Positions 1 through 6,999 of a stretch of 64,000 nt of DNA are shown here, in pieces. The translations under genes and the position numbers were made by a program. The notes under the pieces are model-generated. The model made no database searches. It worked only from the letters and a program-made list of their open reading frames with translations, and was not told the DNA's origin. Where the stretch lies: NCBI GenBank assembly GCA_020072565.1, contig JAIQGI010000036.1, forward strand, positions 1 through 64,000, written 5' to 3'. This stretch comes from Terriglobia bacterium (GTDB lineage: Bacteria; Acidobacteriota; UBA6911). The stretch's first letter is position 1. The number at the start of each line of letters is the position of its first letter.

Positions 1-139
1 ATAGCACCCAGCTAGCAAAAAGGGCCGAATTGGGCCTGGTTTACATATTGCATCTTATCTGAAGCCGAGAGAACCGTGGCTATGCGGGAACGGCCGAAGG
101 AGGGCGAGAAGATCAGGCAGCTTATCCTTCCTATGTGCC
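1..139 (+). repeat. 139-bp direct repeat, copy 1 (left edge cut by window)
   Basis: These bases are identical, as far as I can read, to 10368-10506 in the same orientation. The two copies stop matching at the same base, after ...CTATGTGCC, so this is a defined element boundary. The left side probably extends beyond the window, because copy 2 is preceded by a further 47 bp of element-like sequence. A short open frame inside it (from GTG 76, MAMRERPKEGEKIRQLI...) looks like the start of a DNA-binding or transposase protein, but it is too short to name. It could be the end of an insertion sequence or a non-autonomous element. Confidence 0.85.
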
Positions 140-597
140 TGTATGTTCGGCTTGGGATTTTTCTTCTTCTTGACGCTGCAGATTGGTCATTGCCATCTCC
201 AGATACCCGCGCACTGCTCGGGTCTCGCACGCCACTCAACATCGTAAAACGTGCATCGCGAGATCTGGATGGCGGCCCGACCACCCGGTGAAGTCCTGCA
301 CCGACCCGTTGCAGATCGGCACACCCATGACGGATTTTAACTCCAAAGCGGCGCGGATGCTCGTGTAATTTCCGAAGGCCGCGTTTTTCAGGAAATCAGA
401 ATTGCCAATTCTTCCATGATCACAGAATTTCGATCTTCAGCTTCCGGCGGGCGCGGCGGGATTCCTCCCTTCCAGATAGGATCGGGCTTTTGATGAGACC
501 CTGATTGTCTACGGCCTTTTCCCGGGCGATCTCCCTTCTGTGCTGGATGTTCTTGACACTAGCATCCGGATAGGCTCCTTGAAGGGAGGAAACACCC
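140..597. other. Non-coding stretch upstream of the osmolyte genes
   Basis: I see no convincing gene here. Short open frames exist on both strands but none has a recognisable domain or ribosome-binding site. A TTGACA hexamer at 553-558 lies near the glycosyltransferase start, but no good -10 box follows at the right distance. The Shine-Dalgarno GGGAGGA at about 584-590 belongs to the gene starting at 598. Confidence 0.5.
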
Positions 598-1833
598 ATG
601 GCCGATTTCTATCAAACGGGTTGCGTGACCACGCTGCACCGGCTGAAGCCCGGAAGCGCCGCAAGGATGGAAGATGAATTGCGGGAAATTGCCAGGCATG
701 TGTCCATTGCGCTTGTTCTGCCCGCGCTCTACTCGGAGTTCGAAAGCCCAGCCATGCGCCGGATCGCCGATGAACTGGCAGATGTTCCCTACCTTCGACA
801 TATCGTTGTCGTCCTGGCTCGCGCCGGCATCGATGAATATAGAAAAGTGCAGCAGTTTTTTGCGGATTTTCCTCAGAAGATCACAATTCTGTGGATCGAC
901 AGCCCTGAGGTTCAGAATCTCCTGGAGATCCTGCAGGCACGCGGCCTGTCCGCAGGTCCCGATGGCAAAGGCAGATCGTGCTGGCTTGCCTACGGATATC
1001 TACTGGCGACGGGCGACTGTGACGTAATCGCCCTGCACGACTGTGACATCGTCAATTACCAGCGGGATCTTCTCAGCCGTCTCGTTTATCCTGTTGCCAA
1101 TCCTCAACTTGCTTTCGAATTCTGCAAGGGCTACTACGCTCGTGTCACCGATCGGATGCATGGGCGGGCAACGAGGCTTTTTCTGACGCCATTGGTTCGA
1201 GCTCTCAAGGACATGGCGCCGGTGGCTCCGTTCCTCCAGTTCCTCGACAGCTTCCGATACGCCTTGGCCGGGGAGTTTTCGATGCAGGCGAATCTTGCGC
1301 GGGCTAACCGCATCCCCTCCGACTGGGGATTGGAGGTGGGAGTGCTGGCTGAAGTATTCAGGAATTGCGCCGTGGCTCGCGTATGCCAGGTGGATCTCGC
1401 CGAAACCTACGAGCATAAACATCAGGCCATATCAAAAGATGATCCGTCCACGGGACTGAGGCGAATGACATGCGAGGTGGCGAAATCCCTGCTTCGAACA
1501 CTCGCCGGGGAAGGGCTTGTTTTCACCAAGGATCACTTCAGAAGCCTTCAGGTCCGCTACGTGCGGATGGCCGAAGACACCATTGGCAGGTATTACGCGG
1601 ACGCCATGTTGAATGGCCTGGAATTCGACCGTAATGAGGAGGAGGCAGCCGTAGCGGCATTTGCCGAGAGCCTGCGCCAGGCCACCCAGGAGTTTGTGGA
1701 GTCTCCGCTGGGGAATCAGCAGATTCCCAATTGGAATCGGGTTCTCGCGGCAATCCCCGATATCCTGGGACTCCTGCGTGACAGCGCGGTAGCAGTCATG
1801 CCGAAAGTTCAGAGCTATGCCTACCGAAACTAA
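598..1833 (+). CDS. gpgS: Glucosyl-3-phosphoglycerate synthase-like glycosyltransferase
   Basis: A 411-residue GT-A glycosyltransferase that most resembles the glucosyl-3-phosphoglycerate synthases. These join glucose from a nucleotide sugar to 3-phosphoglycerate, the first step to the compatible solute glucosylglycerate. Residues 121-134 (PDGKGRSCW...) fit the nucleotide-binding loop, 147-151 (HDCDI) is the metal-binding DxD-type motif, and 271-276 (YEHKHQ) is a plausible His metal ligand region. There is no signal peptide, so it should act in the cytoplasm. The start is set by a strong GGGAGGA ribosome site. It overlaps the next glycosyltransferase by 17 bp, and a matching phosphatase lies at 3836-4756, which supports the pathway. 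Mannosyl-3-phosphoglycerate synthase is the main alternative; substrate cannot be read from sequence. Confidence 0.72.
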   Translation: MADFYQTGCVTTLHRLKPGSAARMEDELREIARHVSIALVLPALYSEFESPAMRRIADELADVPYLRHIVVVLARAGIDEYRKVQQFFADFPQKITILWIDSPEVQNLLEILQARGLSAGPDGKGRSCWLAYGYLLATGDCDVIALHDCDIVNYQRDLLSRLVYPVANPQLAFEFCKGYYARVTDRMHGRATRLFLTPLVRALKDMAPVAPFLQFLDSFRYALAGEFSMQANLARANRIPSDWGLEVGVLAEVFRNCAVARVCQVDLAETYEHKHQAISKDDPSTGLRRMTCEVAKSLLRTLAGEGLVFTKDHFRSLQVRYVRMAEDTIGRYYADAMLNGLEFDRNEEEAAVAAFAESLRQATQEFVESPLGNQQIPNWNRVLAAIPDILGLLRDSAVAVMPKVQSYAYRN

Positions 1834-3193
1834 AGTGCCTGATCCGGACTTTCTTCCTCGGGAAGCATTCGATGCCGTTGAGAAAATCCGGCAGGCCGAT
1901 GTCGTGGTAGGAATCCCGAGCTATAACAACGCGCAAACCATCGGGCATGTCGTAAGAGCGGCTCAAGCCGGGCTGGAAAAGTACTTTCCGCAGCTCCGGG
2001 CCGTTATCATCAACTCCGATGGCGGTTCTTCGGACAGCACGCGCGATGCAGTGCTCGCCAGTCGCATGGATTCCTCACAACTCCTATTCCTGAATACTCC
2101 GCTGTTCCCCGTCCATCGGCTCTCTTTTCCATACCATGGAATCCCCGGCAAAGGGAGCGCGTTCCGTCTCATATTTCAGATGGCTGCCATGCTGGGCGCG
2201 AGAGGCTGCGTTGTCATCGATTCGGACCTGCGCTCAATCACACCGGAATGGATTGACCTGCTGCTGCGACCGGTGCTGCATGCCGAATTCGATTTTGCGG
2301 CTCCCTTCTATCACAGGCACAAATACGATGGAACCATCACAAACAGCATCGTCTATCCATTGACCCGCGCCCTCTATGGATTGCGGGTGCGGCAGCCCAT
2401 TGGGGGAGACTTTGGACTCTCTTCCCGGATGCTGAAACGATATTTGTCACGGGAGGATTGGCAGGGGGACGCAGCGCGTTATGGCATCGACATCTGGATG
2501 ACCACAATCGCAATCGCGGAGGGCTTTCGCGTCTGCCAGAGCTTTCTGGGGGCGAAACTGCATGATCCGAAAGATCCCGGCGCGGACCTGAGCGAGATGC
2601 TTCACCAGGTTGTAGGAAGTGTTTTTGCCCTCATGCAGGAATACGAATCCGTATGGAGACGAACCAGGTCGAGCAGGGATGTCGATCTCTTTGGATTCCG
2701 CTTCGGGGTCGGCCTGGATCCCGTCGAAGTCAATACCGGCAGGATGCTCGGAATGTTTCAGCGGGCCAGCCGCGAACTCAAAGAAGTCTGGGCCCTTGCC
2801 TTGAACCCGTCAACCTTGAGCGAACTCGTGGGGATGGGCGCAGCATTGGACAGCCAGTCCATGAATGGATTCCACCTTGACGACCAACTGTGGGTGCGAG
2901 TCGTGATGGACTTCGCGGTTGCCTGGCGGAAACGGCCAACAGAACGAAGCCACTTGCTGCGTTCCTTAACAGCTCTCTATCTGGCCAGGGTTGCGTCGTT
3001 CGTGCTGGAATCAAAGGAGCTTGTCTCGGATCAGGTCGAAGACAGGATCGAGCGTCTCTGTCTCTGCTTCGAGGAATTCAGACCATATCTGATGTCCAGC
3101 TGGGACTCCGCAGTGGATCGCGCTTCTCCCAAAGCGCAGGTGCCGGAGAGGGCAAAAAATAGCTGTGGAGCCCAAGCCGTGTTGGAGGGATAA
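1817..3193 (+). CDS. Second GT-A glycosyltransferase, possibly mannosylglucosyl-3-phosphoglycerate synthase
   Basis: A 458-residue family-2-like glycosyltransferase. Residues 28-75 form the nucleotide-sugar fold start (VVVGIPSYNN...SDGGSSDST), 111-113 is GKG, 135-137 is the DSD metal motif, and D225 in YGIDIWMT may be the acceptor-side acid. The C-terminal 150 residues look helical and have no motif I know. It overlaps the gpgS-like gene by 17 bp, so the two are almost certainly co-translated. In Petrotoga, a second transferase adds mannose to glucosyl-3-phosphoglycerate before dephosphorylation; the gene order here suggests the same step, but that is inference. A cytoplasmic enzyme acting on a related glycoside is equally possible. 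Confidence 0.7.
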   Translation: MPTETKVPDPDFLPREAFDAVEKIRQADVVVGIPSYNNAQTIGHVVRAAQAGLEKYFPQLRAVIINSDGGSSDSTRDAVLASRMDSSQLLFLNTPLFPVHRLSFPYHGIPGKGSAFRLIFQMAAMLGARGCVVIDSDLRSITPEWIDLLLRPVLHAEFDFAAPFYHRHKYDGTITNSIVYPLTRALYGLRVRQPIGGDFGLSSRMLKRYLSREDWQGDAARYGIDIWMTTIAIAEGFRVCQSFLGAKLHDPKDPGADLSEMLHQVVGSVFALMQEYESVWRRTRSSRDVDLFGFRFGVGLDPVEVNTGRMLGMFQRASRELKEVWALALNPSTLSELVGMGAALDSQSMNGFHLDDQLWVRVVMDFAVAWRKRPTERSHLLRSLTALYLARVASFVLESKELVSDQVEDRIERLCLCFEEFRPYLMSSWDSAVDRASPKAQVPERAKNSCGAQAVLEG

Positions 3194-3197
3194 GAGC

Positions 3198-3902
3198 ATG
3201 ATTCAACTAGCTGAAAAAATCGCGGGTGACACGATGGAAAGGCTGTCCCGCCTGATGACGAACCATTTGCCCGGCTTCCTGGCCGCGCTCTTCATCCTCT
3301 TGGTGGCATGGGGCATTGCGGCAGCCGTTCATATACTGCTCACACGGATCTTCCGTGGCGCCCGCATCGATCGGTTCTTGAGACGCAGCGGCCTCGCCTC
3401 GCTCCTCCCGGGAGAAGGCTCGCCTCGTGCGACTCTGATGGCGGCGAAGGGCGCATACTGGGCGATTCTGACTGCCGGTTCGCTTCTTGCACTAAGCGCG
3501 TTCGACACCCAGATCACGTCACGCATGATCGAATGGGTATTGCTGATGGGGCCGAAGTTTCTCGTCGGCGCTGCGATCCTGCTGGCGGGAGTGTGGATCA
3601 GCCGTTATCTTGGGCGCAGCGCGCTCGTCTGGGCATTCAATGAGGGTGTCCCGAACTCCCGGAGGATAGGCCAGGTTGTACGAGTCGTGGTGATCCTTGT
3701 TACGGTCGTCGTGGCCGCGGATTTTCTGAATTTTGCCAGAAACGTGTTCCTGGCTTCTTTTGTTCTGATAGTCGGTGGAGCCATTCTGGCCGGCGCACTG
3801 GCCTTGGGTTTAGGGGGGAGGAAGGCCGTGGAGCGCTACCTTGAGGGCAAGGAATCCGAGATTCCGGATAAGCCGGAAGAGGCCGTTTGGAAACACCTGT
3901 GA
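3198..3902 (+). CDS. Small membrane protein of the conserved-TM-helix / mechanosensitive-channel type
   Basis: A 234-residue inner-membrane protein with about five hydrophobic segments (near residues 25-47, 80-98, 112-133, 158-175, 180-200). It ends in the GALALGLGGRKAVERYL region typical of proteins with the conserved TM helix found beside or inside MscS-type channels. It lacks the cytoplasmic beta domain of true MscS, so it is a minimal relative. The ATG at 3198 is chosen because GGAGGG at 3184-3189 precedes it; an upstream in-frame start would overlap the previous gene. Its place after two osmolyte transferases suggests a role in volume or solute release, which is inference. Its 3' end overlaps the opposite phosphatase by 67 bp. 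Confidence 0.7.
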   Translation: MIQLAEKIAGDTMERLSRLMTNHLPGFLAALFILLVAWGIAAAVHILLTRIFRGARIDRFLRRSGLASLLPGEGSPRATLMAAKGAYWAILTAGSLLALSAFDTQITSRMIEWVLLMGPKFLVGAAILLAGVWISRYLGRSALVWAFNEGVPNSRRIGQVVRVVVILVTVVVAADFLNFARNVFLASFVLIVGGAILAGALALGLGGRKAVERYLEGKESEIPDKPEEAVWKHL

Positions 3903-4756
3903 AATGCAAATGGCCCCACCTTCCCGGTCATTTCATTGGAGGCCGTTTCAGTCGGTGCTGCGTGCTTGTCAAGAACATCCAGAACGGCCTGGCTCCAACC
4001 TTCCGGACCTGCCTGATCCGTCACGCGCGCTCGAGGAAGGGCGGATTTCAGCTTTCCAGCTGCCTTGGATTTGATGATAACCGGGATGTCCACGCAGCGA
4101 AGAAAACCCAGATCGTTCATTCCATCCCCCAGCCCCACGGTTATAATGGTTTCGAAGGTCGAGCGGTAATAGTAGGTGAGAAGGCAGACGCCATGGGCTT
4201 TGTTTCCATGCCCCATAATGTGATAAAGGCGTCCGCCGCGGGTCCAGTTTTTCCCGCGGCATTTGATGGCCTCCAGGAGTTCATCGCCGGGCGGATCAAG
4301 GATTTCGAACGGTTCGTCATATTCTCTGATCTTTGCCAATCGGGCTTGCTCAAGGGAAAGACCGTATTTCCGGCCTATTTCGTTGGCGCTCATATCGCGA
4401 AAGCACCGAACCCGGCAGCCGGTTTCTCGGGAGGCCTGCCGAAGTGTTTCGACGAGATCATCATAGGGGATGCCGAACTCGAAGATTCCATAGGTATCGC
4501 GTTGATCCGGCGCGCCGAAGCGGGGCGGGAAGTATCCGTCGGGAACATAGAGAGCGCCGCCATTCTCGACAATGAAAGGGTGCGGGTTGCGGAGAGTTGA
4601 GCGCCAGTATTCGACCTCAGCACGAGTCTTGCTGGTGCAGAACACGAGAGGGAGGCCCAGCTCGTCTACCCAGCGCAGGGCCTCCCGGGCAGCGTCCGCG
4701 GAATATGCGGACTCATCAAGGAGGGTGCCATCGAGGTCTGTGAACAGGATGATCAT
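3836..4756 (-). CDS. HAD-IIB phosphatase, mannosyl/glucosyl-3-phosphoglycerate phosphatase family
   Basis: A 306-residue cytoplasmic phosphatase expected to remove the phosphate from glycosyl-3-phosphoglycerate to release the finished solute. From the ATG at 4756, residues 7-11 are the catalytic DLDGT, VFCTSKTR is HAD motif II, GHGNKAHGV holds the motif III lysine region, and GLGDGMNDLGFL is motif IV. The C2 cap with the ENGG stretch is typical of the family. An earlier in-frame start would add 42 unlikely residues. The last 40 or so residues exceed the usual length and overlap the channel-like gene convergently. It faces the histidine-kinase gene across about 77 bp, so the two share a divergent promoter region. 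Confidence 0.85.
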   Translation of the reverse strand: MIILFTDLDGTLLDESAYSADAAREALRWVDELGLPLVFCTSKTRAEVEYWRSTLRNPHPFIVENGGALYVPDGYFPPRFGAPDQRDTYGIFEFGIPYDDLVETLRQASRETGCRVRCFRDMSANEIGRKYGLSLEQARLAKIREYDEPFEILDPPGDELLEAIKCRGKNWTRGGRLYHIMGHGNKAHGVCLLTYYYRSTFETIITVGLGDGMNDLGFLRCVDIPVIIKSKAAGKLKSALPRARVTDQAGPEGWSQAVLDVLDKHAAPTETASNEMTGKVGPFAFHRCFQTASSGLSGISDSLPSR

Positions 4757-4833
4757 GATCTCAAGATAGCGATGTGGCCGCCTGGTGTCGATCCCACGGA
4801 GGCCGTACTTTTGAACAGAAAGGACACGACCGA

Positions 4834-6189
4834 GTGAGGAATGCGATCTGGCAGAATACCAAGGTGATTCTCGTTCTTGCATTTGGGAGCCTCCTGCTGA
4901 TTATAACGATCCTTGGAATCGGCGCGTACCGCAGGAGCGACCGCATCTACCGCGATGTGACATTCATTCAGGATGCATACCAGCAGCGGACAGTCGTTCT
5001 CAACGACATCCAGTCGGACATTTATTTGTCCGCCATCCTGATCCGGGATTATCTGCTCGATCCAGCGGTGGTGACGGGAGCCGAGCACCGGCGTCAGTTG
5101 CTCGAGACTCGCCAATCACTCGAGAAACGCCTCAAATCCCTGGAACAGCTTGCCACATTGCAGGACCGGGAAGCGCTTCAACAGCTTGGCCGCAAATTGG
5201 AGGGTTATTGGGATGTCATGGATCCCGTGTTCGATTGGACTCCTGAACGCAAGGCCGCAGGCAGCTTCTCTTTTCTAAGGAAACAGGTGCTTCCGCGGCG
5301 CACCGCTGTCCTGGAAATGACACAGAGAATCAACGAAATAGATGCCGCCAGCCTGAAGCAAGAGCAGCAAAGGACAGCGGCGAGTTGGGAAGCCTATCGT
5401 AAGTACTTGAAATTGCTGTTCGCCTATGCGCTGAGCCTTGCCCTCTTCACAGCTGTAATGAGCATCTATCGCCTTTCGACGCTTGAGAAACGCGCCGATG
5501 AACATCGAATGCGTCTTGCGGAAGCAGAGCAGGGGCTCCGTTTGCTTTCCCAGCGGCTCGTTCATGCACAGGAGGAGGAGCGCAGGTCCCTTTCGAGGGA
5601 GCTTCATGACGAAATCGGCCAGATGCTGACAGGCATCCGAATGGTGTTCATCAACCTCGAACAGCTTGGCTCGGCACCGGAGCCTGGCTATGGGGGCCAG
5701 CTTGCCGAGGGGAAGGGGCTTACGGACAGGACAATGCAGATGGTTAGAAACCTGGCGCTCGGATTAAGGCCATCCATGCTTGATGATCTGGGTTTGGTGC
5801 CCGCGCTCGAGTGGCAGGCACGCGAGTTCTCGCGGAGAAGCGGCACTCCGGTCGAGTTGAAGACCGATGGCTCACTGGAGAGCATCCCGGACGAGGTAAG
5901 TACGTGCATATACAGAATCGTGCAGGAATCCCTTACCAACTGCGCCCGGCACTCCAGGGCAAACACGGTTCGCATCGACCTTCATGGCGGAGTCACGGAA
6001 CTCTCCTTGACCGTCCGTGATGATGGTGTGGGATTCGACGCTCAACAAATCAAAAGCCAGGGCTTTGGACTGATAGGCATCCGTGAACGCATTCGTGAAC
6101 TGGCGGGGACGGTGACAGTTGATTCGCAGCCGAGCAAGGGGACGGTCCTTAAGGCAGTGATCCCTCTAAAAATGGAGGTGTCCGCATGA
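4834..6189 (+). CDS. NarL-type sensor histidine kinase
   Basis: A 451-residue membrane sensor kinase. Hydrophobic helices near residues 11-31 and 193-212 bracket a mostly helical extracytoplasmic sensor domain. The HisKA_3 dimerisation box carries the phospho-acceptor His258 in RELHDEIGQ. The ATPase domain shows the N box (QESLTNCARHS), G1 (DDGVGFD) and G2 (GFGLIGIRERI). The GTG at 4834 is preferred because a GAAAGGA site lies just upstream; a GTG at 4774 is possible. It overlaps its response regulator in an ATGA junction at 6186-6189. The ligand is unknown; the osmolyte and chloride genes around it suggest a salt, osmotic or envelope signal. Confidence 0.9.
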   Translation: MRNAIWQNTKVILVLAFGSLLLIITILGIGAYRRSDRIYRDVTFIQDAYQQRTVVLNDIQSDIYLSAILIRDYLLDPAVVTGAEHRRQLLETRQSLEKRLKSLEQLATLQDREALQQLGRKLEGYWDVMDPVFDWTPERKAAGSFSFLRKQVLPRRTAVLEMTQRINEIDAASLKQEQQRTAASWEAYRKYLKLLFAYALSLALFTAVMSIYRLSTLEKRADEHRMRLAEAEQGLRLLSQRLVHAQEEERRSLSRELHDEIGQMLTGIRMVFINLEQLGSAPEPGYGGQLAEGKGLTDRTMQMVRNLALGLRPSMLDDLGLVPALEWQAREFSRRSGTPVELKTDGSLESIPDEVSTCIYRIVQESLTNCARHSRANTVRIDLHGGVTELSLTVRDDGVGFDAQQIKSQGFGLIGIRERIRELAGTVTVDSQPSKGTVLKAVIPLKMEVSA

Positions 6190-6836
6190 GCGCAATCCGT
6201 ATATTGGTGGCTGATGATCATGGTGTCGTTCGCAGGGGACTGCGCCTGATTCTGGAACGGCACCAGGGCTTCGAGGTCGTCGGCGAAGCGGCAGATGGCC
6301 GGGAGGTCGTGCGGCTTGCAGAAGAGCTATTACCATCGATTGTAATCATGGATGTGGGCATGCCGCATCTCAACGGCATTGATGCGAGCGCTCAGATCAT
6401 TCACAGGAACCCACGGGTTGGCATCATTATCCTCAGCATGCACTCGGATGAGGGCTACATTGTCCGGGCGCTCAGCGCAGGCGCAAAAGGATACCTGCTC
6501 AAAGAGTCTTTGGAAGAGGACCTCGTCCAGGCAGTCCGCATCGTCGCGCAGGGGCGCCCGTTTTTCAGCCCGAGGATCACACAGACGCTGCTGGATGATT
6601 ACGTCCGTCAGCTGCGTCAGAAAGGGCTCCAGGATTCATACGACCTTCTCACCGACCGGGAGAAGGAAGTCCTGCATCTCATCGCGGAAGGCAAGTCCAA
6701 CAAAGAGGTGGCGACGATGCTGGACTTAAGTGTGTACACGGTTGAAACTCATCGAACCAATCTCATGCAGAAGCTCAACTTGCACAATACGGCCGAGATT
6801 GTTTTATACGCAGTGCGTAAAAAAATAATTTCGTGA
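6186..6836 (+). CDS. NarL/FixJ-family response regulator
   Basis: A 216-residue response regulator. The receiver domain (1-125) has the acidic pair D10-D11 and the phospho-acceptor D56 in IVIMDVGMP. The LuxR-type helix-turn-helix covers about 154-205 (LTDREKEVLHLIAEGKSNKE...). It is translationally coupled to the kinase gene through a 4-bp ATGA overlap, so the two are partners. Likely targets are the nearby ClC-TPR gene or the osmolyte operon, but I see no clear repeated binding site upstream of either. Confidence 0.93.
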   Translation: MSAIRILVADDHGVVRRGLRLILERHQGFEVVGEAADGREVVRLAEELLPSIVIMDVGMPHLNGIDASAQIIHRNPRVGIIILSMHSDEGYIVRALSAGAKGYLLKESLEEDLVQAVRIVAQGRPFFSPRITQTLLDDYVRQLRQKGLQDSYDLLTDREKEVLHLIAEGKSNKEVATMLDLSVYTVETHRTNLMQKLNLHNTAEIVLYAVRKKIIS

Positions 6837-6849
6837 CACTCCCGAATTT

Positions 6850-6999
6850 ATGGAAGAGGGCCAAAGGGTCTCGCCAGCTGCAGGAATACCTGAGACCTGG
6901 CAACAGGCAAATCCGGATTTGATAATCGAATGGGACAATTCAATAGAGGAGCAGGCGGCTTGGATTGAAACTTCGTCAGGCTTCACTGAATCTCTATGA
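6850..6999 (+). CDS. Possible 49-residue leader or small ORF
   Basis: An open frame of 49 codons (begins MEEGQRVSPAAG, ends SGFTESL) lies between the response regulator and the ClC gene and overlaps the ClC start in an ATGA junction at 6996-6999. It is acidic and has no membrane segment. It has no clear ribosome-binding site, which is the main argument against it. If real, it could couple translation of the ClC fusion to upstream reading. I do not recognise a family. Confidence 0.25.
   Translation: MEEGQRVSPAAGIPETWQQANPDLIIEWDNSIEEQAAWIETSSGFTESL

Noticed and set aside
294-368. Short plus-strand frame ending MTDFNSKAARMLV
   Set aside because: No ribosome site, no domain, and it runs out of the repeat edge; not supportable as a gene.
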